Shown: positions 17,954-26,975, counted from the first letter of the stretch. The stretch: 64,000 nt of DNA from Hyphomicrobium sp. 99 (GCF_000384335.2 NZ_KQ031382.1:3483545-3547544); one strand, 5' to 3'. Numbers and translations are program-made. The notes: generated by a model from the letters alone, not told the origin.

Positions 17954-19395
17954 GACGTAACAGGCGGGTCAAAATTGTAGCGACGCTCGGACCCGCGTCT
18001 GCTGCACCGGAAATGATCGAGCGGTTGTTCATTGCGGGCGTGGACGTTTTCCGCATCAACATGAGCCACTCGACACACGACGGTTCGAAGACGCTCTATA
18101 ACGCTGTCCGTGCGTGCGCGGCGCGCCACCGCCATTCGATCGGCATCCTCGCCGATCTTCAGGGCCCGAAATTCCGCATCGGCAATTTCGCAACCGGTCG
18201 CGTGAACGTGGCCACGAAATCGATCTTCAAGTTCGATCGTGACGAGACGCTCGGCACCGAAGAACGCGTTCACCTGCCCCACAGCCAGATATTCGACGCG
18301 ATCGAACCGGGCCACATGCTGGTCCTCGACGATGGCAAGTTGCGGATGCGCGTCATCGATAAATCACCCGTGCAGATCAAGGCGGAAGTCTTGACCGGCG
18401 GAATGCTCGCGAGCCGCAAGGGCATCTCCATGCCCGATACGCTGCTGCCCATCAGTCCGCTCACCGAGAAGGACAAACTCGATCTCGCCCACGCGCTGAA
18501 ACTCGGCGTCGATTGGGTTGCGCTGTCGTTTGTCCAGCGCGCCGAAGACGTCCACGAGGTCCGAAAGCTGATCGGTACGCGCGCGGCGATCATGTCGAAG
18601 ATCGAGAAGCCCTCGGCGGTTGCCCAGCTCGAGGAGGTCATCGCGGCGTCCGACGGCATCATGGTCGCCCGCGGCGATCTGGGCGTCGAAATGCCCGTCG
18701 AGAAGGTTCCTGGTCTCCAGAAGCGCATCACGCGTTTGTCACGCGCAGCCGGCAAGCCCGTCGTCGTCGCGACGCAGATGCTGGAGAGCATGATTTCCTC
18801 GCCCATGCCGACGCGTGCTGAAGTTTCAGACGTCGCCACCGCCGTCTTCGACGGCGCCGACGCCATCATGCTGTCAGCCGAAAGCGCGGTGGGCCAATAT
18901 CCCGTCGAAGCCATCCAGATGATGGACAAGATCGCAATCCAGGTTGAGCAAGATCCGGTCTATGAGCCGATGCTCTATGCGACGCAGACGGAGCCTCAGC
19001 CGACCGGCGCCGACGCCATCGCCGCAGCCGCTTCCGCCATCGCCGACACCGTGCGCCTCGGCGCCATCGTCTGCTACACGGCGACCGGCTCGACAGTGCT
19101 CCGCGTAACCCGCGAACGTCCCGGCATTCCCGTGATCGGCCTCACCCCGATCGAATCGACGGCACGCCGCTTGGCTATGGTTTGGGGCGTGCACACGATC
19201 CTGACGGGCGATCCGGAAAACCTCTCGCACATGGTCCGCAAAGCCTGCCGCATCGCGTTCGAGGAAGGCCTCGTCAAGGCCCGCGAGGGTATCCTCATCA
19301 CCGCCGGCATTCCGCTCGGCAGCCCCGGCGCAACGAACATGATCCGCATCGCCTTCGTCGACGAATCCGGCGCCCCGATCGCGGAAGAGGTCTGA
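17950..19395 (+). CDS. pyk: Pyruvate kinase
   Basis: Glycolytic enzyme making pyruvate and ATP from phosphoenolpyruvate and ADP. The 481-residue protein has KIVATLGPASAAPEMIERL at the start and the active-site helix IMSKIEKPSAVAQLEEVIAA near residue 220. It also has the metal-binding MVARGDLGVEMPVEKVP and TQMLESMISSPMPTRAEVSD. The C-terminal allosteric domain runs from about 350. Length is normal. The ATG overlaps the DUF1036 stop by four bases. A palindromic repeat follows the stop and may serve as a terminator. Confidence 0.97.
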   Translation: MRRNRRVKIVATLGPASAAPEMIERLFIAGVDVFRINMSHSTHDGSKTLYNAVRACAARHRHSIGILADLQGPKFRIGNFATGRVNVATKSIFKFDRDETLGTEERVHLPHSQIFDAIEPGHMLVLDDGKLRMRVIDKSPVQIKAEVLTGGMLASRKGISMPDTLLPISPLTEKDKLDLAHALKLGVDWVALSFVQRAEDVHEVRKLIGTRAAIMSKIEKPSAVAQLEEVIAASDGIMVARGDLGVEMPVEKVPGLQKRITRLSRAAGKPVVVATQMLESMISSPMPTRAEVSDVATAVFDGADAIMLSAESAVGQYPVEAIQMMDKIAIQVEQDPVYEPMLYATQTEPQPTGADAIAAAASAIADTVRLGAIVCYTATGSTVLRVTRERPGIPVIGLTPIESTARRLAMVWGVHTILTGDPENLSHMVRKACRIAFEEGLVKAREGILITAGIPLGSPGATNMIRIAFVDESGAPIAEEV

Positions 19396-19425
19396 GTCGA
19401 GCGTGAGCTTTTGATCTCTGAGTTG

Positions 19426-19455
19426 TCATCCTCGGGCTTGTCCCGAGGATCCATC
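19426..19455. repeat. Intergenic palindromic (REP-like) element, possibly a terminator
   Basis: ATCCTCGGG (19428-19436) pairs perfectly with CCCGAGGAT (19442-19450) around CTTGT. The surrounding GTCATCCTCGGGCTTGTCCC text is a common intergenic repeat in alphaproteobacteria; on the minus strand it reads MDPRDKPEDD, familiar from spurious protein annotations. It sits between convergent pyk and the TPR gene. Confidence 0.7.
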
Positions 19456-19483
19456 GTGCAGCGAACGCGGACTCGCCTTCGCC

Positions 19484-20215
19484 TTAAATCCCCTGCCCCT
19501 CGACTTCTTTTTTGAGCTTGTCGCGCGCAGTCGCGGCACCCTCGATGTTCGGGTGCACCTTGAGAAGCTGATCGTAGACCTCGAGCGCCGCTTTCTTTTC
19601 GCCCATCAGCACGAGGATCTTTGCCATGCCATCGAGCGCCCGGAAGTGGTTGGGCTCGATCGCGAGCGCACGCCTCAGATCGCCGAGCGCCGCAGTGTAA
19701 TTATTCAGCCGATATTCGACGTAGGCGCGATGGCTCCACGCTTCCGCATACTCAGGCGCCAGCTCGACAGCGGCATCCAGAAACGGCAGCGCCTTCTCGT
19801 TCTCATTCCGAGATGAGAAAATCTCAGCCCGATCGATCAGGAGATTAACGGTATCGCCGCCTTCGAGACGCCATAGCCTTTCGATGGCCGCACCGATTTC
19901 GCCGCCTTGGCGGTGGTCACCCTCGGTCGCGAGGTAGGCATAAAGATTGTCGAGCGTCTTGGCCGTTTCTTCCGGTGTCTTCGGCCAAGGCAAGCCCATC
20001 ATGCCCGGCTCGCCCTTTTGCTGCTGAGCTGCACCGGGCGACGGCGCGACCGGAGGCGACTTCTTGACAGCCGGCGGCAGCTCCTGCCTCGGACGCGCAG
20101 GCGACGGCGTATCGGGGAAGGGCCGAGTCTTTAAAAGCTCATCGTCGGCTGCGGCCTGAGCCGCGCCGGCCGAGAGTGCCAGGAGTATGAGAAGAAGCCG
20201 CGCGCAAAAAGACAT
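19484..20215 (-). CDS. Exported tetratricopeptide repeat protein
   Basis: A 243-residue protein with a signal peptide (LLLILLALSAGAAQAAA), a Pro-rich linker, then about three TPR units (roughly residues 120-235). These include EYAEAWSHRAYVEYRLNNYT, AALGDLRRALAIEPNHFRAL and AALEVYDQLLKVHPNIEGA. TPR domains mediate protein-protein contacts; the partner is unknown. It is convergent with pyk and 86 bp upstream of the L36 gene is its own 5' region. Specific function is not deducible. Confidence 0.85.
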   Translation of the reverse strand: MSFCARLLLILLALSAGAAQAAADDELLKTRPFPDTPSPARPRQELPPAVKKSPPVAPSPGAAQQQKGEPGMMGLPWPKTPEETAKTLDNLYAYLATEGDHRQGGEIGAAIERLWRLEGGDTVNLLIDRAEIFSSRNENEKALPFLDAAVELAPEYAEAWSHRAYVEYRLNNYTAALGDLRRALAIEPNHFRALDGMAKILVLMGEKKAALEVYDQLLKVHPNIEGAATARDKLKKEVEGQGI

Positions 20216-20301
20216 GCCCCGAAGTTAATCGAGGCATGCGTTTTGGTCAAAAAGACTCTCGTGAATTCGCCGTAACGTCGCGCATGTCCTGCGCAACGAC
20301 C

Positions 20302-20427
20302 TCAGCCCTGGCGGGCTTTGAAGCGGCGGTGAGTCTTGTTGATGACGTAAACCCGGCCCTTACGACGAACAACGCGATTATCGCGGTGCCGTGAGCGCAG
20401 GGACTTCAAAGAGTTTCTAACTTTCAT
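20302..20427 (-). CDS. rpmJ: 50S ribosomal protein L36, zinc-free (YkgO-type)
   Basis: A 41-residue basic protein, [20 protein letters not shown] followed by [21 protein letters not shown], matching the cysteine-free L36 paralogue. The C-type L36 uses three Cys and one His to bind zinc; none of the Cys are present here, as in most alphaproteobacterial L36 proteins. It stands alone, as is normal for this type. The ATG at 20427 is chosen for the family start; longer in-frame extensions have no family resemblance. Confidence 0.95.
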   Translation of the reverse strand: MKVRNSLKSLRSRHRDNRVVRRKGRVYVINKTHRRFKARQG

Positions 20428-20692
20428 AACGACACCGGTTAAAATGGTGGGCTCTAGAGAGGACGCCCCTCTAACCCTGACCATGTCAAAAAGAGATGGA
20501 AGCCGGGCTTGTACCTGCCAAATCCTAGGAAAACAAGGGCGCACCGGCGAAAAGTCGCGTCGGAAAGGGCCGGGAATTTAGAGGCCACACCCAGAAGCCC
20601 AAAAACACGCCTTTTTGACGCGGCTTGCCCACGTTTACGGGAGCAGCGGCCCCGCCCCGTCTTCCCGCTTTTCATCCCCGACGGCAAGCCTT

Positions 20693-21931
20693 TCAGAGCA
20701 GGCGCGCCTCCCGCGGGCGATCCAGCCGATCGTTAACGACTTGGGAGCGCCCGCGACTCGTATGCAAGGCGGCCGGAGAAGCGTCTGCGCGGTCCCTCAA
20801 CGTGCGCGATAGCAATGTCGCAAAGCGGTCCCAACTGTTCTGGCGCGAGAACTCGATCGCCGCCGCCGAAAGCCTGGTCCGCTCAGCCTCATCGGCCACC
20901 AGTTCCTCAATCGCATTGGCGAGCTCGAACGGCGCATGCATTGCGACGAGCTTCATGCAATTTCCATCATTCTGGACTTCCACGAACGGCGGGGTCGCGG
21001 AAGCTATAATGGGTTTACCGCGCGCCAGCGCGTCTGCGAGCGCCCCCGATCCTGCCGGGAAATTGTCGACATAAGGCGCGAGGATGATATCGACGTCCGC
21101 GAAGGCCTGATCCAAATCTTCGACAAACCCGAGAATCTTCACTCTGGAACTCAAATCGAAATGTGCGGCGCTCGTCGTCATAGGTTGAGCGCCTTTCCCA
21201 CCCCAGACTCCGGTCCGGAGCATACGCTGAATGTTATTGAGGGTCGGATCGTTTTGAGCGAGCGGATGTTTACCGCCCATGATGACAAGCTTGTATCGCG
21301 GGGGCAGATGCTGCAAGGCCTCCAGCGCCGTCCGATACCCTTTGTAATGAGCAATGAAGCCGAAGATACCCAAGGTGATTTCGTCATCTTTCAGTTCCCG
21401 CTGCACGCTTGGTTCCACTCGCGGAATTGGAAGATGCACCTTCAGGAGCTTCTCCCGGTCGATCCCGAAATCGAGGAACGACTTCCAGCTGGCCTCGCCA
21501 TGCACGACGACCCGGAGCATAGGATTCGAATTGATCGATCGCAAAATGCAGCGACGTATGGTTTCGGTATTCGAGAAGTAGCGAAAGAACCTCTTTGACG
21601 CCTTCGCCCGCGCCGGAAAATTGGTGTGAAATATCACGACGCATGGCTTCTCCATCACGCGAATGCGCTCGAGCAAGCGCGTAAAATTTCGAGCAGACTG
21701 CTTGATGCCAGGACCGAAGAAGCAGTGCTCGTGTTGAATGACCACTGCGTCGTACGATTTTAACCGCCGAACGAATTCGTCGAAGCACTCGGAACGCGCA
21801 TCACGCATATCCTCGTCGATCGCGAATACCTCATACCGATTGCCGGCATCGCGCATCGCAGCGCCGAGCGACTTATTGGCATTGCCGATACCGCACGGCG
21901 TATCGATGGTGGAAAGACTGAGTATGTTCAA
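20693..21931 (-). CDS. GT-B fold glycosyltransferase (GT4-like)
   Basis: A 412-residue cytosolic glycosyltransferase transferring a nucleotide-sugar residue to an unknown acceptor. The N-terminal half begins MNILSLSTIDTPCGIGNANK (the donor-domain glycine loop is recognisable). The C-terminal half contains TLGIFGFIAHYKGYRTALEA, VKILGFVEDLDQAFADVDII and the acidic AGSGALADALARGKPIIAS segment, typical of GT4 donor binding. The last 20 residues are divergent. It is followed upstream by the Kdo hydroxylase gene on the same strand (111 bp apart), which suggests a role in lipopolysaccharide core or another surface glycan. Confidence 0.85.
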   Translation of the reverse strand: MNILSLSTIDTPCGIGNANKSLGAAMRDAGNRYEVFAIDEDMRDARSECFDEFVRRLKSYDAVVIQHEHCFFGPGIKQSARNFTRLLERIRVMEKPCVVIFHTNFPARAKASKRFFRYFSNTETIRRCILRSINSNPMLRVVVHGEASWKSFLDFGIDREKLLKVHLPIPRVEPSVQRELKDDEITLGIFGFIAHYKGYRTALEALQHLPPRYKLVIMGGKHPLAQNDPTLNNIQRMLRTGVWGGKGAQPMTTSAAHFDLSSRVKILGFVEDLDQAFADVDIILAPYVDNFPAGSGALADALARGKPIIASATPPFVEVQNDGNCMKLVAMHAPFELANAIEELVADEAERTRLSAAAIEFSRQNSWDRFATLLSRTLRDRADASPAALHTSRGRSQVVNDRLDRPREARLL

Positions 21932-22042
21932 AGCACGATCCCATCTTCAAATTGGAAAAAAATGACAAGGCAGCAAATTGAAGAGTCTCTTCGTCGAAGT
22001 GGTGGGCTGCACCGCGCCACGTCGCGAACACCATTTGACTGG

Positions 22043-22957
22043 CTACGCGGCCAACGCCCGGCCCGTCAGTCGTTCGAGAACGCGTAGTGGAGATCGTTCC
22101 GCCCGGCACTGCGCGGCAACTGGAAGCTCAAATGTTTGCTCCAATACGAATTGTCCGCTGATGGCTGCATGCAAGACCTGGTCGGTAAAAACCACCCACG
22201 TGCTGCCGGCTGCAAAGGCGACTTCCTGCCGAGGCGCCTCACGCTGATAGTTGGCATCGCCCTTTGTCCGATCGTGCAGGTGCAGCATGATGTGATCATA
22301 AGGCGTTCTCACACCCTTGGTGATACCAAGGATCGACTCGATCTGCGCAAGCCCCGGCAGCGGTCGAGAGACGGTCGGCAAAAAGCGGCTCGCATAAGCC
22401 TCGAAAGGCTCGCCGATCTGCCACACCCGCGCTTTGCCCGCAGGATGGATGTTGGTGAAAACACGCAAGATGCGCGCGCCACGGTTCGGCCGAGAAGGAA
22501 AAGCATCGACGTGAAGACGGGTGTCGTCCTTCCGATAGGATTGGACGGGCCGCCCCTCGACCTCGTGTGGCCGAAAGCTCGTTCGCGCCAATCGTAAGGT
22601 GGAAGCATAAGGCGGCAAAAGACTGTGAAGGAACTGGCGTGCACCCGACGCGTATCGGCTCATCATGCCAACCAGCTTGTCACCGTCAGCGCCCTCGATC
22701 CTCGCGCCTCGCAACCGGCCTTCGGTAGGATCGAAGCTGATATTTTTTGCCTCCTGGTCCGACCAGGTGGTGGAAAGGAAAATCTTTTCTTGGGCCTCGA
22801 GTGAAAATGGCAAATTCTTGAAATAGAGAACTCGCCCGCTTTCGAGCCCGTCTACAGCACGCTCGCGATCTTCGGATGTAAACGGACCATCCCAGGCTGT
22901 CGCATCAAAAGATTCAAGTGAGGAAAAGACTTTACGCGTGGATTCGAAAGAAGACAT
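22043..22957 (-). CDS. kdoO: Kdo hydroxylase family protein (KdoO-like)
   Basis: A 304-residue protein resembling the Fe(II)/2-oxoglutarate-dependent enzymes that 3-hydroxylate Kdo in lipopolysaccharide to Ko. It begins MSSFESTRKVFSSLESF; iron ligands are likely His and Asp of LHVDAFPSRP and the His of DQVLHAAISGQF. The paired GRVLYFKNLPFSL and SFRPHEVEGRPVQSYRKDD segments agree with the family. The ATG at 22957 follows GGGGGT. The frame is open 15 codons further but without SD. It is next to a glycosyltransferase on the same strand, consistent with lipid A-core tailoring. The assignment rests on remembered family sequence. Confidence 0.78.
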   Translation of the reverse strand: MSSFESTRKVFSSLESFDATAWDGPFTSEDRERAVDGLESGRVLYFKNLPFSLEAQEKIFLSTTWSDQEAKNISFDPTEGRLRGARIEGADGDKLVGMMSRYASGARQFLHSLLPPYASTLRLARTSFRPHEVEGRPVQSYRKDDTRLHVDAFPSRPNRGARILRVFTNIHPAGKARVWQIGEPFEAYASRFLPTVSRPLPGLAQIESILGITKGVRTPYDHIMLHLHDRTKGDANYQREAPRQEVAFAAGSTWVVFTDQVLHAAISGQFVLEQTFELPVAAQCRAERSPLRVLERLTGRALAA

Positions 22958-23489
22958 GAGTACCCCCAATATCGAGGCCGAACATTTTGAAAAATTTTGC
23001 ACTTCGTCGTTTGAGGCAAAAATAGCGCCTCGAAAGTTCGCTCAACGAGCGGCAAGGAAAATGCGTAATCGTCTGAAATTTAATATCGGCGCGTCACAAT
23101 AGGCTGGGGCTCTGGCAATTCACTAAGTTCCCCACACCACAACAACACGGTGGTGACCGATCCCCACAACAGGCTATTTGGCCAAACGTGTGCTCTGCAC
23201 CCGCTTATCCACAATTATGTCGCTCAAACGCGCGGCACACCGTTGATGGTCGGCAATCGAAACTCTTCTTGCCTCCGAGACCGGATGCGAACAAGTTTTC
23301 CTGAACAGTGATTACGTTCTACTCAGATTCGAAATAAGCGCAATCAGTGCCCCACGCGCCACGTATTCCCAGAAAACTTTTCCCCAACGGTCCGTTATGA
23401 TGGCCGACTGGCCCATTCAAGCGGTAACTTCCCGTAGGCAATCTGGCCTAGTTGCATTTTGTTAAAATCAAGAGGTTGCAAAGACCCCA
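22958..23489. other. 530-bp intergenic region between kdoO and the sulfotransferase gene
   Basis: Divergent promoters must lie here. The composition is more AT-rich and less codon-like than flanking genes, and no open frame has family resemblance or a ribosome site. It contains scattered CACAACA/CCCCACA runs near 23130-23175 and no strong hairpin. I assign no gene. Confidence 0.4.
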
Positions 23490-24308
23490 ATGGCACTACC
23501 GCTCCTCGTTCATATCCACGTCCCGAAGTGCGCCGGCACTACGGTAGAGAAACACTTGTTCGAGCAGCTAGGGCGCGACGGGACTTGGAATCCCCCCAAA
23601 CGAACCCGAAAATTCCCCCTGAGCATCTTCAATCACAAATATAACCGCGCGCTTCCCGAACGCCCCGACAAGATAAAAGCTATATCCGGCCATTTCATCG
23701 GAAAATCGGTCGAAGACCTGTTCCCGGACCGTCGCATCGTGCGCTCCATCATTCTCCGCGAGCCCGAGAGCATGATGCTGTCCTATTATAATTTTCGCAT
23801 GATGCGGTATCTGCTCGAGGGCCAGCACACCTATTCCTTTTCGTTGTTCTTGCGGGCCACCCGCATGAATCCCACCGCCCATTTCCTGCTCGAGCGCTGG
23901 CTTGAAATGCCATGGATTCGATTGGTGCAATTATCCGATCAGCGCAAAGCGGAGCTTCTCGACGAGGTTCTGACCTCGATCGATTACGTCGCTGACATCA
24001 GCGAGACCGATGCGTTTATCGAGAAAATCTCGGCCGAAATTTCCATTTCTCCAGCGGCGCAGCGAGAGAATACCGCCGAAGAGAAGCAGGCAATGACAGG
24101 TTGGAAAATCATCAGGCTTGGCGACCTCTCTGCATCGGATCGAGCTCTACTCAAATCGCGAACCGCGCTGGACCACTATGTTTGGAACCGGTGGGTGCGG
24201 AAAGAAAAGAGACTGTTCGACGGTCGTGCTCAGAGCAGCTTTGCACTCAGTGAATTTGTGCGCCCAAGGTACCAGGCAGAGCGCCGGATTGCGCGCCGAT
24301 TTGGCTGA
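23490..24308 (+). CDS. PAPS-dependent sulfotransferase family protein
   Basis: A 272-residue cytosolic protein with the sulfotransferase fold. The 5'-phosphosulfate loop is HIHVPKCAGTTVEKHLFEQL near residue 8, and the 3'-phosphate motif is IVRSIILREPESMMLSYYNF near residue 83. These bind 3'-phosphoadenylyl sulfate; the acceptor is unknown and probably a carbohydrate. The next two genes, cysQ and cysC, follow on the same strand and make and recycle the cofactor chemistry, which strongly supports the assignment. The ATG at 23490 has only a weak, distant AGAGG. The C-terminal 70 residues are basic and less conserved. Confidence 0.85.
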   Translation: MALPLLVHIHVPKCAGTTVEKHLFEQLGRDGTWNPPKRTRKFPLSIFNHKYNRALPERPDKIKAISGHFIGKSVEDLFPDRRIVRSIILREPESMMLSYYNFRMMRYLLEGQHTYSFSLFLRATRMNPTAHFLLERWLEMPWIRLVQLSDQRKAELLDEVLTSIDYVADISETDAFIEKISAEISISPAAQRENTAEEKQAMTGWKIIRLGDLSASDRALLKSRTALDHYVWNRWVRKEKRLFDGRAQSSFALSEFVRPRYQAERRIARRFG

Positions 24309-24384
24309 CACCAGTGAGCGACACATGAATTTCAAACGCCGAGACAATGCTGCAAACGCAGGGTCTCCAATCGGATGCTATGAA

Positions 24385-25233
24385 ATGAGTGACATACCCG
24401 CACCTTCTCTTCTGCGTGAAATCGAAAGCATTGCGCTCGCCGCGGGCCGGCTCATTTTGGAAGTTCGGCAAAGCGGCACAAGCGTTCAGCGTAAAGGCGA
24501 CGGCAGCCCGGTCACCGACGCCGATCAATTCGCAGAAGAGCTGATTACGCGAGAACTGCAGAGGATCGATTCATCGATTTCGATCGTCGGCGAGGAAGCA
24601 GCTTCTGCGGGCGACTTCGGAGGAGCCTCCGAAAGAACCTTCTTCCTTGTGGACCCACTGGATGGCACGAAGGAGTTCATCCGGGGCAGAGCTGATTTCA
24701 CCGTGAATATTTGCCTGGTCGAAAACGGTCGCCCGCAACTGGGCGTCGTTGTTGCGCCGGCACGCCGCGAGCTTTTCAGCGGAAATGGCAGCATTTCCTA
24801 TAAGTGCCAGCTCTCCGACGACCAGACCATCCGCGAGCGATCGCGGATCACGACGGCCACACCTTCCAATTTGCTTTCCGCCGTTGCGAGCGCATCGCAC
24901 GAGAACGCCGAGACGAAGGACTTTCTGGATCGACTTCCGATCGGCAAGAAATTGTCGGTCGGATCTTCACTGAAGTTCTGTCTCGTGGCGACGGGAGAAG
25001 CGGACATCTATCCCCGCTTCGGAACAACCATGCAGTGGGATACGGCAGCTGGTGATGCTGTTTTGCGTGGAGCCGGAGGGTGCACGCTGACCTGTGATGG
25101 TCGAGAGCTTGGATACGGAGCAAAAGATCCGGACACGAAGGCATTGCAAAATCCGCACTTCGTTTCGTTTGGCGGAAGTGCGGAAGCATTGCGCGAACTG
25201 CTGCGTGTTTCGACACTGGAGGTCAGCTCGTGA
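24385..25233 (+). CDS. cysQ: 3'(2'),5'-bisphosphate nucleotidase (CysQ)
   Basis: Inositol-monophosphatase-fold phosphatase that hydrolyses PAP (3'-phosphoadenosine 5'-phosphate), the by-product of sulfotransferases, to AMP. Metal-binding motifs are present: GEEAAS, FLVDPLDGTKEFI and MQWDTAAGDAVLRGAGG. The version starting at ATG 24385 has 282 residues; an in-frame ATG at 24325 would add 20, and neither has a strong ribosome site. The gene follows the sulfotransferase by 76 bp and overlaps cysC by four bases. This context favours PAP removal over an inositol phosphatase role. Confidence 0.93.
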   Translation: MSDIPAPSLLREIESIALAAGRLILEVRQSGTSVQRKGDGSPVTDADQFAEELITRELQRIDSSISIVGEEAASAGDFGGASERTFFLVDPLDGTKEFIRGRADFTVNICLVENGRPQLGVVVAPARRELFSGNGSISYKCQLSDDQTIRERSRITTATPSNLLSAVASASHENAETKDFLDRLPIGKKLSVGSSLKFCLVATGEADIYPRFGTTMQWDTAAGDAVLRGAGGCTLTCDGRELGYGAKDPDTKALQNPHFVSFGGSAEALRELLRVSTLEVSS

Positions 25234-25922
25234 GTGGGAGGGAAGGCATGAAGCCATCACCGGAAGCCCATCAACGTGTATTCGGAACACCAAAGCGCAC
25301 TGCTCGTTCTTCGCTCGAGCTTCAGTGGAACGATTCCGCGATTACTAAAATCAAGCGGTCGGAGTTGAAGGCGCAGAGCGCGTGCTGCATTTGGCTCACT
25401 GGCCTCTCTGGAGCGGGAAAGACGACCCTCGCAAATCTCCTTGATGAGACGCTTTATAAATTGGGTCACCACACGTTCGTGCTCGATGGCGATCGCTGTC
25501 GGGACGGCATTTGCAGCGACCTTGACTTCACTCACGCCGGCCGCATGGAGAACGTGCGACGCGTTTCGGAAGTCGCGAAGCTGATGGTGGACGCGGGCTT
25601 GATTGTCATTGTCTCGCTGATTTCCCCGCTCATCGCTCAGAGGCAGCAAGCGCGCAGACTGTTCGAGCCCGGCGAGTTCATTGAGGTATATCTGAACACG
25701 CCGCTCGCAACCTGCGAGCAGCGCGACGCGAAAGGCCTGTACAAAAAGGCGCGACAGGGACTAATTCCGGATTTCACGGGAATATCTTCGGCCTACGAGC
25801 CGCCGGAGCGCCCGGAGATCACGCTTGATGGACAGGCTCCGCTCGAGGATCTTCTGAGTGAGATGCTCCAGGCTTTGCGGAAGCCTTTGGAAAGCGAAAA
25901 AATCAGCCTGCGAGCCAGCTGA
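25230..25922 (+). CDS. cysC: Adenylylsulfate kinase (CysC)
   Basis: APS kinase that phosphorylates adenosine 5'-phosphosulfate to PAPS. The 230-residue protein has the P-loop GLSGAGKTT near residue 58 and LDGDRCRDG near 90. It also has FTHAGRMENVRRVSEVAKLM and GLYKKARQGLIPDFTGISSA. It is stand-alone, not fused to CysN. The GTG start overlaps the cysQ stop (GTGA) and has GGAGGT six bases upstream; an ATG at 25248 with GGAGGG is the alternative and gives a more usual N-terminus. ATP sulfurylase (cysDN/sat) is not in the window, so APS must come from elsewhere. Confidence 0.95.
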   Translation: MSGREGMKPSPEAHQRVFGTPKRTARSSLELQWNDSAITKIKRSELKAQSACCIWLTGLSGAGKTTLANLLDETLYKLGHHTFVLDGDRCRDGICSDLDFTHAGRMENVRRVSEVAKLMVDAGLIVIVSLISPLIAQRQQARRLFEPGEFIEVYLNTPLATCEQRDAKGLYKKARQGLIPDFTGISSAYEPPERPEITLDGQAPLEDLLSEMLQALRKPLESEKISLRAS

Positions 25923-25931
25923 CATCGCGTT

Positions 25932-26975
25932 CTAGACGAACAAAGCGGGCATCGCGGTGCGAGCCGACAGCCATTCCGGGATCGGCAAGTTTTTGGATGC
26001 GAGAAACGCCGGGTTCATAAGTTTGGATTGGTAACGGGTGCCGTGATCGCAAAGCATCGTCACGATCAGATGTCCCGGGCCTAGCGTCTGCGCGAGCTTG
26101 ATAGCTCCCGCAATGTTGACGCCGCTGGAACCTCCGAGGCAGAAGCCTTCTTCCACTATGAGACGGTGCACGATCGGAATGGATTCGGGGTCCGGGATCT
26201 CGAACGAAAAGTCCGGTGAGAAACCTTCGAGGTTCTTCGTAATGCGGTTCTGGCCGATGCCTTCGGTAATCGATGACCCGTGGGCCTCGAGCACACCGCG
26301 GGTGTAGAAGGAATAAAGCGCGGCTCCAGGCGGGTCGGCGAGCGCGATTTTAACGGACGCGCGTCGAGCTCTGAGGCCCGCAGCAACTCCGGCGAGCGTA
26401 CCCCCGGTGCCGACAGCCGAGACGAAGCCATCGATCTTGCCATCCGTCTGCTGCCAGATTTCTTCCGCAGTTGTCCGGGCATGGCCATCGCGGTTGGCGA
26501 CATTGTCAAACTGATTGGCCCAAACGGCACCGCTAGGCTCGGTCTTGGCGAGTGCTTCAGCGAGGCGGCGCGAATAGTGCACGTAGTTGTTCGGATTGGC
26601 ATAGGGCACAGCTGGCACTTCCACCAGCTCCGCACCAAGCGCACGCACGGCGTCCTTCTTCTCGATCGATTGCGTGTCCGGCATGACGATAACGGCGCGC
26701 AGTCCGAAGACCCGGCTGAACGCCGCCAGGCCGATGCCAGTGTTGCCTGCCGTTCCCTCGACAATGACGCCACCCGGCTTTACCGCTCCACGCGATAGCG
26801 CGTCCTCGATCAAAAACAGGGCCGCCCGGTCTTTGACGGAGTGCGCCGGGTTCATGAACTCTGCTTTGCCGAGAATGGTGCAGCCCGTCTGCTCGGAGGC
26901 GCGCCGGAGCTTGATCAACGGCGTGTTTCCAACAGCATTCGCGAGGCTTTCGGCGTAAGGCATGCGCTTGTCCAT
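25932..26975 (-). CDS. cysK: Cysteine synthase A-type PLP enzyme
   Basis: O-acetylserine sulfhydrylase family enzyme, forming cysteine from O-acetylserine and sulfide. The 347-residue protein has NTPLIKLRRASEQTG, the PLP-lysine region EFMNPAHSVKDRAA, the substrate loop GTAGNTGIGLA and the phosphate-binding GTGGTLAGVAAGL. It also has GGSSGVNIAGAI near residue 285. It is about 30-40 residues longer than E. coli CysK. It converges on cysC with a 9-bp gap. It could act on a related acceptor; the precise substrate is not proven by sequence. Confidence 0.9.
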   Translation of the reverse strand: MDKRMPYAESLANAVGNTPLIKLRRASEQTGCTILGKAEFMNPAHSVKDRAALFLIEDALSRGAVKPGGVIVEGTAGNTGIGLAAFSRVFGLRAVIVMPDTQSIEKKDAVRALGAELVEVPAVPYANPNNYVHYSRRLAEALAKTEPSGAVWANQFDNVANRDGHARTTAEEIWQQTDGKIDGFVSAVGTGGTLAGVAAGLRARRASVKIALADPPGAALYSFYTRGVLEAHGSSITEGIGQNRITKNLEGFSPDFSFEIPDPESIPIVHRLIVEEGFCLGGSSGVNIAGAIKLAQTLGPGHLIVTMLCDHGTRYQSKLMNPAFLASKNLPIPEWLSARTAMPALFV

